The notes under the pieces: generated by a model
The model's input: the letters and a program-made list of their open reading frames with translations, nothing else
What the model was told of the DNA's origin: nothing
The model's database searches: none
Shown: positions 44,331-53,616 of the stretch, piece by piece
Layout: the number at the start of each line of letters is the position of its first letter
Numbering within the stretch: the first letter of the stretch is position 1
Source: Atherinomorus stipes
Lineage: Eukaryota > Chordata > Actinopteri > Atheriniformes > Atherinidae
Length of the DNA stretch: 64,000 nucleotides
Reading direction: 5' to 3'
Assembly (NCBI GenBank): GCA_023101725.1
Contig: JALJCO010001293.1
Location: 736,313 to 800,312 of the forward strand
Translations under genes and position numbers: made by a program

Positions 44331-45165
44331 ATTACATTAAAATGCAACAAAGTCTAAGGCATTTTTCCAAATATTTACAAAACAATCACCATAAAATGCC
44401 AAAAAGATTATTGCTCCAATCCAAAAAGACAGTTTCTGTCCATCACAAGACGAGCAGGGTATTACAGGTCTGATAGTTCCAGGGTGTGTTATTCCTCCTG
44501 TTCACCAGGAGGCAGCACTGAAAGCTGTTTTTGGTGAATTTTTGGTTACTTCCACCACTTCTCCTCTTCTTCAGCAACAAAATGCATCATGTCACATAAT
44601 TCTGATATTGATTGATGTGTTGCATTTTTCAACCAGCTTTAAAGAAGGTTTTTGTTACGTTTTTCCGGTTTTTTTTCTTCACCAAACGAGCATTAAACAT
44701 GTATGTAATATTAGTTGGAAAACTAGGTTGTACATTTTATATCATAACTCTGGTATATTTGGTCTATTAACATGATTTGAAAACTGGTTTATAGTTTGAA
44801 GTCGGCCCTATCCAGAGAAGTTGGAATTGTGTGTTTGTGTCGATTCGTTTAGCTGCTACGTCAGTTTCAATCGGGTTTGCAATTTGGACACACTGGTGCA
44901 TCCAATGGCCCTAGGTGGTTAACAATGGAAGGCTACCAATTGCCTGGGCTCATTTTGTGGTCATGTCAAAAATTAAATAAAAAAAGTTAATAAAAAGGTC
45001 AATATTTTCTGGGCTAAGCATGCAAATATTGAAATAAAGAAAATTAGTTTAACAATGGAATCAAGTTTATCCTTACAAGACTATTACAGTTTGACTCCTT
45101 TACAGTTTTGTTTGTTGCAAAGTCTACTGACGTACATTAGAAGTTTAAAGAGATTATCACATTGG
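44331..45165. other. Left flank / 3' end of the Helentron-like element
   Basis: Follows the stop codon of the helicase-endonuclease frame. I could not identify the element's terminus or terminal hairpin with confidence. Confidence 0.35.
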
Positions 45166-47340
45166 TCATAGCTTTGTAAAACTGCATAGTACAGCCTCAT
45201 GATCACTGAAATATGTTGGTACAATGGTTGTTTGTATATGATACTGTGTACCCTTGACATATACATGATCAATTAATGTTCCTTTTTCAGTGGTGGGATC
45301 TGTCACCATTTGGAAATACCCTCTTTCTGTCACAAAATGTGAGATAGGTGAAGATTTTATGATGTCGTCATTAAAATCCCCCATGAGTGCAATTGTGTGA
45401 CTCTTTGGATCAAGCCAGTCAAGTAAATTTTGTAGATGTTCTTTAAACAAAGAAACTGGATAACATGGTGGTCTATAAACAACCACCAATAATAAGTTAT
45501 ATTTAGCAAACTCGTATGCTAAACATTCAATGTTCACATTTGGTACAGTTAAACGGTGACACAACATCTCATTACTGAAATAAATGCCAACACCACCATG
45601 TTGTTGGTTTTGCAATGCCTTTAGTGTTGGATGATTGCTACTATAAGAGGAACTACGAGGACAGTGGTCAAAACAAAAATTTGCTACATTCACTGTTTGC
45701 AATGATGCATCTGCAGGCAGCCATGTTTCAGTCACAGCAACACAGTTTAGCTGTAGTTGTTCTGTAAATAATGCCAAATCTGACACATGGTGAGCCAAAC
45801 CCTGCACGTTCATTAGAAATACACTAAAAGAACATTGATGGACTACGGATCTTGGTATTTCTTGTACCAGAAAGGGCGGCATTTTTTTAATGGCATCCTT
45901 TATGCCTTCCCGACAATATATTTTTGTTTCATCAAAATCTTGAATGATTAACCCCTGCAGGCTACGGACACGGCTTAAAGCAACATATGCTTGACCAGCT
46001 GCAAATATCCTTTTGAGAGAAACAAGAGCTTTATCAACAGACAAGCCCTGAACTTTATGTACAGTGCAGGCCCATGCAAGTTTTAGTGGAAATTGTCGTC
46101 GCAATCCACCCTTAGTTGTTGCTCTCTCTTCCTCTGGCTCAATGTATGTGGAACCCGCTACTGTTAACAAGTGACTTTGATGATGTTTCCTCCTTTGCGC
46201 ACCGACATGATCATCATCAAATTTTACATATATTTTTTGTGGAAATTTGTTCCTTTCAGAAAAAACTATATCTGTGACTGTGCCACAAACGCCATTGACT
46301 AGACCGTCAGCCACATCTACATTTTTGCACAACATGACACGTGCATTATTACCCAAGCACAAAATGTCTGACAAGCATGTGTGATTTGCTTTGGTGTGAT
46401 TACCATCTAATAATTTCAGTTTTCCTGTTTTCTGATCATTAACAAAATCCTGAGCCGTAATTTCAACATATTCAGGACAAATCCTCAACAACTGTTTTAA
46501 ATTATGCTCATTTACTTGTTTGTTTGTAGCAAATATGTGCAAGTCTGAGGTGACCTCACCAGTCTCACAGTTTTTTAGTATCTGTATGTCACTGTGCAAC
46601 ATGGAAGTTCCTCTTGAATGAGTCCTAATTCTGTTCAACAACTGTGCAAACATTTGGTCTTTTTGTCTAACAATGTCTGTTAATTCTACAACCTTGAAGA
46701 AAGAAGACCACAGATTATTTTGTGCATTGTCAGCATAAAGAGGTCTTCCTTTTACTGGAGGTAATTGAAAATGATCACCAACTGCAATCACGCTGACATT
46801 TCCAAATGGTGCAAAGTCCCCAGTTTGTTTAATCTGTCTCAGTCTGCCATGGACGTATAAGAACAGATTTTGATCCACCATGGAAATCTCATCTATGATC
46901 AGAAGTTGTAAATCGCTATATTTTGTACGCAAAGAATTAAGTTTGTCCTCACCTAAAGGAGTGTAAGGTAGGCGCACATCTTTCCCAATATGAAATGTTG
47001 TGTGGATTGTGGAAGCATGTAAATTGTACGCAGCTATTCCTGTTGGAGCAGTTAGTAACACACATGTACTATCAGGATGGCGACAACTTGGAGACAAGAG
47101 TCGCATTGTTTCATACTGAATTGCCTTTATGAGATGACTTTTGCCAGTCCCAGCTCCTCCTGTAAGGAACACATGCAGAGGTGGGGGGTTGCTGCCATTT
47201 ACCCTAGCCAAACACCACTGTCTGACCTGATAAAACACAGCCAGCTGTTTCTCATTCAGAGATCTGATTAAAGCCAACCCATCAGTTCGGTTCATGATGT
47301 TGTTTTTTTCTTCTCCAAATGAACTTGCTGTTGTAGACAT
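45166..47340 (-). CDS. Helentron helicase-endonuclease part (PIF1-like helicase + EEP endonuclease)
   Basis: This is the C-terminal half of a Helentron-type Rep-helicase protein. Residues 61-68 are the Walker A motif GGAGTGKS, 148-156 Walker B (IIDEISMVD), then GDHFQLPP (188-195), TVHKVQGLS (426-434) and AYVALSRVRS (451-460), all typical of PIF1-family helicases. From about residue 505 an apurinic/exonuclease-type endonuclease domain follows, with MNVQG, TETWLP, GDFND (654-658), IDHVYV and a final SDHEAV. The Met at 47340 is probably not the true start. The frame continues from the Rep frame upstream across a frameshift in an A7 run (T7 at 47303-47309). Helicase and endonuclease motifs look intact. 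Confidence 0.93.
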   Translation of the reverse strand: MSTTASSFGEEKNNIMNRTDGLALIRSLNEKQLAVFYQVRQWCLARVNGSNPPPLHVFLTGGAGTGKSHLIKAIQYETMRLLSPSCRHPDSTCVLLTAPTGIAAYNLHASTIHTTFHIGKDVRLPYTPLGEDKLNSLRTKYSDLQLLIIDEISMVDQNLFLYVHGRLRQIKQTGDFAPFGNVSVIAVGDHFQLPPVKGRPLYADNAQNNLWSSFFKVVELTDIVRQKDQMFAQLLNRIRTHSRGTSMLHSDIQILKNCETGEVTSDLHIFATNKQVNEHNLKQLLRICPEYVEITAQDFVNDQKTGKLKLLDGNHTKANHTCLSDILCLGNNARVMLCKNVDVADGLVNGVCGTVTDIVFSERNKFPQKIYVKFDDDHVGAQRRKHHQSHLLTVAGSTYIEPEEERATTKGGLRRQFPLKLAWACTVHKVQGLSVDKALVSLKRIFAAGQAYVALSRVRSLQGLIIQDFDETKIYCREGIKDAIKKMPPFLVQEIPRSVVHQCSFSVFLMNVQGLAHHVSDLALFTEQLQLNCVAVTETWLPADASLQTVNVANFCFDHCPRSSSYSSNHPTLKALQNQQHGGVGIYFSNEMLCHRLTVPNVNIECLAYEFAKYNLLLVVVYRPPCYPVSLFKEHLQNLLDWLDPKSHTIALMGDFNDDIIKSSPISHFVTERGYFQMVTDPTTEKGTLIDHVYVKGTQYHIQTTIVPTYFSDHEAVLCSFTKL

Positions 47341-48596
47341 AATCCTAAATCAGGAATATTTTCTGGATCATCCTCCACAACCACTTTCTTCTGTTGAAGT
47401 TCTTCCAAACATTCTAAACGTTCCATTTCCTGGTTAGGACACAGTGCACACCAGGCATCTTCTAATACACCATTATTGTCTATGGCACTCTGGATGTCTT
47501 CTAATTGTTTAGCTTCTGGTTCAAATAGATTTCTGTTGAAATCTACAACAGATTTCACTGAATGCAACGTTCCATCTATTAACCTTACAGAGCCACCATC
47601 ATAATACTCTTGAAATGTTTCAAAGTTTGGTGGCTTTAGATCTGTATCTAAGCGATATGGCAGAAACAGCTGCATGATACTGTGGAAAAACTTTTCTGAG
47701 TCCTTTGTTTCAGAAAAACGTGCATAACGAACAACAGCAGGCTGTGTTCGAGTACGCTTGGCTACAAAACCAAAATTATTCTGTAATTTGATGGCATTTG
47801 GGCTTTTCTGATTTTTGGACAACACACGATATTGAGAGGCAAATTTTGCAAGACACATGTTGTGAAATTCCTCATTACTTGGCCTGTTCTTATACCGATC
47901 AATAGAACTAGTCATCCAAATATCTTCAGTTGTAACATCCTGTGATGACATTCTGGTTTTTAAAACAGTCAAGGGCAAACTCATCTTCACCACATTATCA
48001 CCAGTTGGTACAAACACAACTTTTCTAGAACATTCCTTCAAATGCATGTTTGTCAGTCTGTACACTGCTTCTTGAGCACTCACGTCTCTGTTATGCAGAT
48101 AAACAGTGCCTAGGCTTTTGAATGCATCTCTTGCACTAAGATTATTGTCTTTGGCAGCTTCTTTTTGAGCATTTCCCAACAACAGCCCCATTTCACGTTC
48201 ACTTTTTGACATATAAGAGATTATGTAAACCACACATGCGTAGGCATCAACACAAAACTGGACATCAATATTAGCATTCCACGCTTTTAAAAGCGGTCTA
48301 CTATATTGGTTAATCCAGACCTCATTCACCTGCCTTTTTAACACAATTTGTGTCGCTCGACCAGAGTGTTTGTATGCTTCTTCAAACAAGTCTTGGGTCA
48401 GATGTAAACTGTTAAATAACTGCTCAACACTAGTGAAGTGTTTAGTTTCATCCAAAATGGCCTCCTTGACTTTGGTCAAAATGTCATTTGCTGACTCTTT
48501 GTCCATTCCTTTTTTTCTTTTGCTTCTGTGTCTCAGATGTGCATTGAACGTCTTCTTTTGCTTCATCAACCCTACACTTGCAACACTTCTTTTCAT
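47292..48596 (-). CDS. Helentron Rep domain, C-terminal portion
   Basis: This frame of 434 codons continues the Rep protein. Residues 121-130 (CVVYIISYMS) carry two tyrosines four residues apart (Y124, Y128), the expected catalytic pair of Helitron-type HUH nucleases. KESANDILTKVKEAI near the start and CLAKFASQYRVLSK further on fit Helitron Rep proteins. It ends by running out of frame at the A7 run before the helicase. Its start is another frameshift (A7, T7 at 48510-48516). It is probably a pseudogene segment, or affected by sequence errors. Confidence 0.85.
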   Translation of the reverse strand: MKRSVASVGLMKQKKTFNAHLRHRSKRKKGMDKESANDILTKVKEAILDETKHFTSVEQLFNSLHLTQDLFEEAYKHSGRATQIVLKRQVNEVWINQYSRPLLKAWNANIDVQFCVDAYACVVYIISYMSKSEREMGLLLGNAQKEAAKDNNLSARDAFKSLGTVYLHNRDVSAQEAVYRLTNMHLKECSRKVVFVPTGDNVVKMSLPLTVLKTRMSSQDVTTEDIWMTSSIDRYKNRPSNEEFHNMCLAKFASQYRVLSKNQKSPNAIKLQNNFGFVAKRTRTQPAVVRYARFSETKDSEKFFHSIMQLFLPYRLDTDLKPPNFETFQEYYDGGSVRLIDGTLHSVKSVVDFNRNLFEPEAKQLEDIQSAIDNNGVLEDAWCALCPNQEMERLECLEELQQKKVVVEDDPENIPDLGLCLQQQVHLEKKKTTS

Positions 48597-50554
48597 AATT
48601 TGGGCCTCGAGATATAAATGTTCGGCCTGAAGCAGGTCTTGGGAAGTTGAAACGACACACTGTTTTTTTTTTTTTTACATGTTTTTGAATGGCGCTTGGA
48701 GTGTTGCTGAACAGCTGTAACAACTTCAAATAGTTCGTCAGCTTCTTGTGGTTTTTCACAGGTAACATATTTATCAATAAAAGTAACCACTTCTTCGTCT
48801 GTGTTTTTATCAACAAATGGTGCATTTTTGACCCAAAATAAAGCATGTATGTGAGGACTTCCACGCTGCTGAAATTCAACACGATAAAAGTAGTCTGTGA
48901 TTTCACCTATGGGATGAGAAGGAGACATCAAAACCTCTCGCAAAAAGCAATGCCAACGAAAATCAAACATGCGTGCTGCAGTAACAGGATTGCGACGCAA
49001 GAGGTCACACCTATCTGCCCACTGCAACTCTTCGACTGTTTGTGTCCTTCCTTCCTGTTTTAAAATACTTTCGAGTAAATTTGTCCAACGCATATCAGCA
49101 GATGAAAATGAACAAAACCACGTAGGAACACCAAGCTGACGCACACAAGCTAAAAGGTCGCGTTGTGCTGACTGCCAGAAAGCTGGTGTACCTCTGATTG
49201 GTTTAAGGAAACGGTAACCATCATCAAACTCCAACATCCTCTTCAAGGAGTCCTCATTTTTTAATACGTTGTCAACATTTGGAGATGTACTAGTCTTTCC
49301 TTTACGCAATGCTATTGACACATTGGATAAAACCTGTTCCAACTCTGACATATACTGAGCAAAAAAGATGTATTCTATATTTTGAGCAAATCTTCCATCA
49401 GCAAGTAAAAGTCGGTTATTAAAATAACGCGATAATGTTAAATGATGTGGCCTAACCTCATGGAAGGTGTTCTTTCCTAAAGGAAATAAAACTGGGAAAC
49501 ATTTAGCTTCATTTGTTTTATCTGAAAGTAATTTTACAGGATTATTGCCTTCTCCTGGAGCCAGGTTTAATATGTCATCAAAATATTGATCAAGTGCTTC
49601 CTGACCAATATCAACAGGCATAAGACACGTATCCTGATACATTCCATGCTGTTGTCTATCATGCAAAAGCTCATCTTCCTCATCACTTGATGGTGAATCA
49701 TCACTCTCTGTAATACCACTATTCTCTTGTTCAAAGTGGTCACCAGCAATTTCTTCAGAAAATTCATTTATCCAAGCATCATTAAATTCAACATTATTAT
49801 AATGTATGTTATTTTGTTTCAAGTACTGTAGTGCTTGTTTGATATGAAGGACATCAACAAACTGATACTCATAATGACCTTTATATGTCAGTTTGCGTTT
49901 CAATTTCACAGCCAATAAGGATCCCTCCATATTTGAGCGTGGCAACAAGTGGCATGTTTCCACTAGATTAGCTGGAATGCATGTGATTGGGCCATGAACC
50001 CCCCTTTGAGAACCTTTGGGTAATGATACCATTTTCATAAATGGGATATGTAATGCAATCAGATGCTGTTCTAAGCTATTCAAACGTGCCAATTCAGGAG
50101 GAATAGAATGAGGTCGCATGTTATTTGCAGCACATTCAGATGGCATCTCTCCTTTTCTTATCTTATGATGACAGCTATGACAGATCCATAACTTACCACG
50201 AGCAGTTTCTAACAACTGACATGGCATTTCGCAATTATCATTACATTTGTGCAGATAATCATCACTGATGCATTGTTTTGCTATGTCAGCCATCAATTTG
50301 ACTTTTTGATAAGAATCTTGTTTGCAATGCAAGACTTGATGTTTAAAAAGCAACCTATGGCAACAACTACAAACAAAAACAGGGCCAGTTTTAACTTTAT
50401 TGATGAACTGCTCAATTACAAAGTTAAACTCTTGCAACTGTTCTTTAATTTGATGTCTTTTCATTTTGACTGATTCTTTTATTTTTCTCTGATGATCTGG
50501 AGAGGAATAATATTTCTTTTTACTCATTGCTTTGGTTAAATTTCTGTGAAGCAT
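48593..50554 (-). CDS. Helentron Rep protein, N-terminal part with HUH motif
   Basis: 653 codons. Residues 62-130 hold many Cys/His residues (CSCCH, CNDNCEMPC, WICHSCHHKI), a zinc-binding region common before the Rep domain in fish Helitron proteins. The Helitron-like N domain follows, with FPVLFPLGK (about 353-361), TPAFWQSAQRDLLA and the HUH motif RGSPHIHALFW (His568, His570). The true reading leaves this frame at an A14 run (T14, 48663-48676), after which the matching sequence (FNFPRPASGRTFISR) continues in another frame. It acts in rolling-circle transposition by nicking and rejoining DNA. Confidence 0.92.
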   Translation of the reverse strand: MLHRNLTKAMSKKKYYSSPDHQRKIKESVKMKRHQIKEQLQEFNFVIEQFINKVKTGPVFVCSCCHRLLFKHQVLHCKQDSYQKVKLMADIAKQCISDDYLHKCNDNCEMPCQLLETARGKLWICHSCHHKIRKGEMPSECAANNMRPHSIPPELARLNSLEQHLIALHIPFMKMVSLPKGSQRGVHGPITCIPANLVETCHLLPRSNMEGSLLAVKLKRKLTYKGHYEYQFVDVLHIKQALQYLKQNNIHYNNVEFNDAWINEFSEEIAGDHFEQENSGITESDDSPSSDEEDELLHDRQQHGMYQDTCLMPVDIGQEALDQYFDDILNLAPGEGNNPVKLLSDKTNEAKCFPVLFPLGKNTFHEVRPHHLTLSRYFNNRLLLADGRFAQNIEYIFFAQYMSELEQVLSNVSIALRKGKTSTSPNVDNVLKNEDSLKRMLEFDDGYRFLKPIRGTPAFWQSAQRDLLACVRQLGVPTWFCSFSSADMRWTNLLESILKQEGRTQTVEELQWADRCDLLRRNPVTAARMFDFRWHCFLREVLMSPSHPIGEITDYFYRVEFQQRGSPHIHALFWVKNAPFVDKNTDEEVVTFIDKYVTCEKPQEADELFEVVTAVQQHSKRHSKTCKKKKNSVSFQLPKTCFRPNIYISRPKL

Positions 50555-51270
50555 TTGGATTTATTCTGTACCTCATTTTGTTTTTTTTTTTTTTTTTTGT
50601 TTCATCAATTTTTACTAATGCTTTGATTTCTTTCACTTTTGATTCATTATCACGATATTTTTTAATGCTTTGAGAATCCTTTCCGGCATTATTTTGATAT
50701 TTCTTAATGCTTTGCTTTTTTACCTTGTCGCTTTATGACATTATTATTATGATATTTTTTAATGTTCTGAGATATCCCCCATTATCTATATTTTTTAATG
50801 CTTTGGATTTACCTTCTCCCTGTGGACATCATCATCATGAAATCTTTTAAGACTTCGATCTTTCCTTCTCTTATGGACAATATCTGTCATTATATCTCTT
50901 AAAATACCCTGTTGTTTCTTATTCTTTTTGATGTTAACATCGTTGTATTTCATTTTTTCTAAATCCTTTACTTTCTTCTGATAGAGGAGATTATTTTTGA
51001 TACTTCCTATTAAAGTCAGCCTTCTTTTCTTCTCTATGCAATGTATTTTCTTGATACAATTTTTTCTTGGCTACTTTTACTTTATCTTGAAAAAGCTGAT
51101 AATAATTTGATGTATATTTTGACTTCTTTTTACGTTTTAGATACTTGGAAGAGTGGCAACTACCCTTAGAGCATTGTCAATATTGAAAGTCACATGTGTT
51201 GTGTCCTTACCAAAGCTAGATGCATGTGGTGTATCAGATGAATTGGTTAAACTGATGTACAGAAACAGTT
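50555..51270 (-). pseudogene. Decayed Lys/Tyr-rich repeat leader of the Rep protein
   Basis: On the - strand, imperfect repeats of a KKYRDNES/IKKYQNNAG type recur every 50-60 bases, broken by frameshifts. Fish Helitron proteins often start with such KYxxNPEKK-like repeats. The pieces are probably the original N-terminus of the Rep gene. A run of about 19 T sits at 50581-50599. Confidence 0.5.
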
Positions 51271-51276
51271 GCACCG

Positions 51277-53616
51277 TCATCTTTTTGTTGTCTTAAGTTG
51301 TATCCTTTCAGAAGTAGATGCTTTTACTTTACAGTAACCATAACATGTATCAGTTTGAGGTTTTTTTACACAAACAATAGCCTCAAAGTGGTTCCCACTG
51401 CTATTAGCAATGTACAACCCATGATTTGACAACTGTTGACGATCTTTACAACTATATTCAAGCCAGCGATTATCACAAAATGTGAAAATATTAAGACCCA
51501 AAAAATCTGCTGCTGCTTGAATCTCTACTTCTGTTGCCCATCTGCCAACCAAGTCCATTTCAGACATGCTGAGGTACTGTGAAACAGATGAATACTCTTC
51601 TCTCAAAATACTTTTGTATTTCAGTGGATTACTGCGCAAGTGCTTGACAACAGCCAGCCTAAATTTTCTATGGTTCTTTTGAGTTCCACTTATAGTTTGA
51701 CTGAGAGCTCTAAACAAACAGTTTCCATCACCAACAATTTTCTCAGTCAGACAAGGTGCACCCAACACTCCACCTGCAGATGATGCAGCATTATCAACCT
51801 TTTCAGAGTCAATATTCAGCTGTTTACACAAAGATTCTGCAACTTCTGTAGAAATGGGGTTGAACTGTAAACTTCTAGCCTGAATATCGTTGACAAATTC
51901 AACATCACAGTTGACCTGTTCAGCATCAGAACATATTGTCCTCTTTAATGATGAATTTCTCAAGGACATTCTTCGCTTGTCAGCTTTACAAATCTTAGAA
52001 GTCAAAATGTCATGGTCATTACACTGACCTAAATGAGAGTCAAATTCAGTCGTTTCTGACTGTACATCTGATGTTAAAATGGATGACAGTTGCTGGGTTT
52101 CAGTTTGAGGGGGTCTGCAAACCACATTAACCCCACTGATCTCAAAACTCTTGGGTGTTTTGATAGACTCAGCAAACCTCTGTATGTAGTTACAGACGTG
52201 CTCAAGACTATCAAAGTAGACAACAACACTCTTTCCCCTCTCATCCACCATTCCATCTACACTTCTTGCGTGAGAATCCACCACAGCATACTTTCCGTCT
52301 TCGCTGATGATGGCAGAGGTACTGCCACTCAGTGTCAGGAAGCAGGTGTTATACTTTGAGCACATCTTTTCCAAACCATCACTGAGAGTAGTGCACACAA
52401 CTCCATCAATATGCTCTCCTTCATTCACATCTACTTTCCCAGATACATAATGCCCGTGCTCAAAGTCATACAGCTGTCCATCAATGACTCTGTTTTTGGG
52501 CAAATCCAAAACACAGGGTAGTTTTGCTCCACAGCTGATTTGCTTGTTATCACGCAGCTCAGTGTAAAGTGTATCCCCCAAAATGACAACTTCATCTAAA
52601 GTGTCAGTCTGCCATGTAAACACACTTTCTTTTGTATGTTTCACCATAGCTAACAAACTGACTGCCATACATTGTAGACCACCATAAACAAAACGAACAT
52701 CACCCTGGTGAAATGTTCCCCTAATTGATCTGGCATAACAAACAGAACTGGTATCTTGTCTGTCATGTGTAGATTCTTTCTCTGAAGAAATCAGATCTGT
52801 GTCTACATCCAGATCAACAACACTTTCTTTCACAACAATCCTACCAATACCGTATGACTGTGCACCCAAAGATTTATGCAGGTTCTTCAGGTGTACGAGT
52901 AAGTCAGTGAAACAACTGTTAAACACAACAACTGATGTTCCAATTTCTGTTGCACAACCATGATTATTCCGTGTCCCTAAATCTACAAGCACAAAATAGT
53001 GGTCGTGGTGGATAATCAGAGTAGCTGCTTCCTCGAGGTGCAAAACACACATTCCATCCCGCAGCAAGTACTCTTGCAAATTCTCAAAGAAGTGAGATTC
53101 CCATTGAGACACAAAATTTCCATAAACTGTCTGACCCGTCTTTACTTCCCACCTCTTACCAAATAAAATGTGCTTCACTACCAACTTGCACAGCTCTTTT
53201 CTGTTGCCATCTGGGAATTCGTTAGCCAAAAAAGCTGCCAATTTATTCCCTTCAACACCAACTTCATCCACATCTGATGGTTGCCATGCACAAACAGGAG
53301 ATATTTTATGTTTTACTGCTGCTACAACAGTTCTTGCCATGCTTACATGACTATCAACGTCGTCAGAAAAATAGACAGTAGTACCTGGGAGAAGACAAGG
53401 TGGCGTACCTGTAGAACAAAAACACTCAGACGCATCCTTACCTTTGGTGTCTTCTTGGTTGCGCTGCAAACCACCATTGTTCGGCACTTGGATCGTCATG
53501 GGAACAGCTTCTGCACAGGTGGAGGTTGCATCACAGGCAGAGACCATCTTTGTTGTGGTCTCAACACAGCAGGCAGACATCCACATCTGATCGTCCTGGT
53601 TTTGTGTGGCCTCAAC
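51277..53616 (-). CDS. Terminal exon: two C76-like cysteine protease domains and an OTU domain
   Basis: The exon starts at GTTGAG after CAG (53616); the open frame runs on to 53643 only because the intron end is open. Positions here count the open frame from its Met at 53643. The second domain (about 305-490) has QGDVRFVYGGLQCMAVSL, with Cys325, and KYAVVDSHAR, with Asp456 and His458. The Cys + Asp-x-His arrangement is that of herpesvirus tegument-type ubiquitin proteases (peptidase C76). The first domain (about 90-265) has the same fold cues but VDSHVSMARTVVA and VDLGTRNNHG in those positions, so the nucleophile and histidine are missing. OTU follows: VGDGNCLFRALS (Asp639, Cys642), WATEVEIQAAA and NHFEAIV (His752). 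Confidence 0.9.
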   Translation of the reverse strand, partial: VEATQNQDDQMWMSACCVETTTKMVSACDATSTCAEAVPMTIQVPNNGGLQRNQEDTKGKDASECFCSTGTPPCLLPGTTVYFSDDVDSHVSMARTVVAAVKHKISPVCAWQPSDVDEVGVEGNKLAAFLANEFPDGNRKELCKLVVKHILFGKRWEVKTGQTVYGNFVSQWESHFFENLQEYLLRDGMCVLHLEEAATLIIHHDHYFVLVDLGTRNNHGCATEIGTSVVVFNSCFTDLLVHLKNLHKSLGAQSYGIGRIVVKESVVDLDVDTDLISSEKESTHDRQDTSSVCYARSIRGTFHQGDVRFVYGGLQCMAVSLLAMVKHTKESVFTWQTDTLDEVVILGDTLYTELRDNKQISCGAKLPCVLDLPKNRVIDGQLYDFEHGHYVSGKVDVNEGEHIDGVVCTTLSDGLEKMCSKYNTCFLTLSGSTSAIISEDGKYAVVDSHARSVDGMVDERGKSVVVYFDSLEHVCNYIQRFAESIKTPKSFEISGVNVVCRPPQTETQQLSSILTSDVQSETTEFDSHLGQCNDHDILTSKICKADKRRMSLRNSSLKRTICSDAEQVNCDVEFVNDIQARSLQFNPISTEVAESLCKQLNIDSEKVDNAASSAGGVLGAPCLTEKIVGDGNCLFRALSQTISGTQKNHRKFRLAVVKHLRSNPLKYKSILREEYSSVSQYLSMSEMDLVGRWATEVEIQAAADFLGLNIFTFCDNRWLEYSCKDRQQLSNHGLYIANSSGNHFEAIVCVKKPQTDTCYGYCKVKASTSERIQLKTTKR

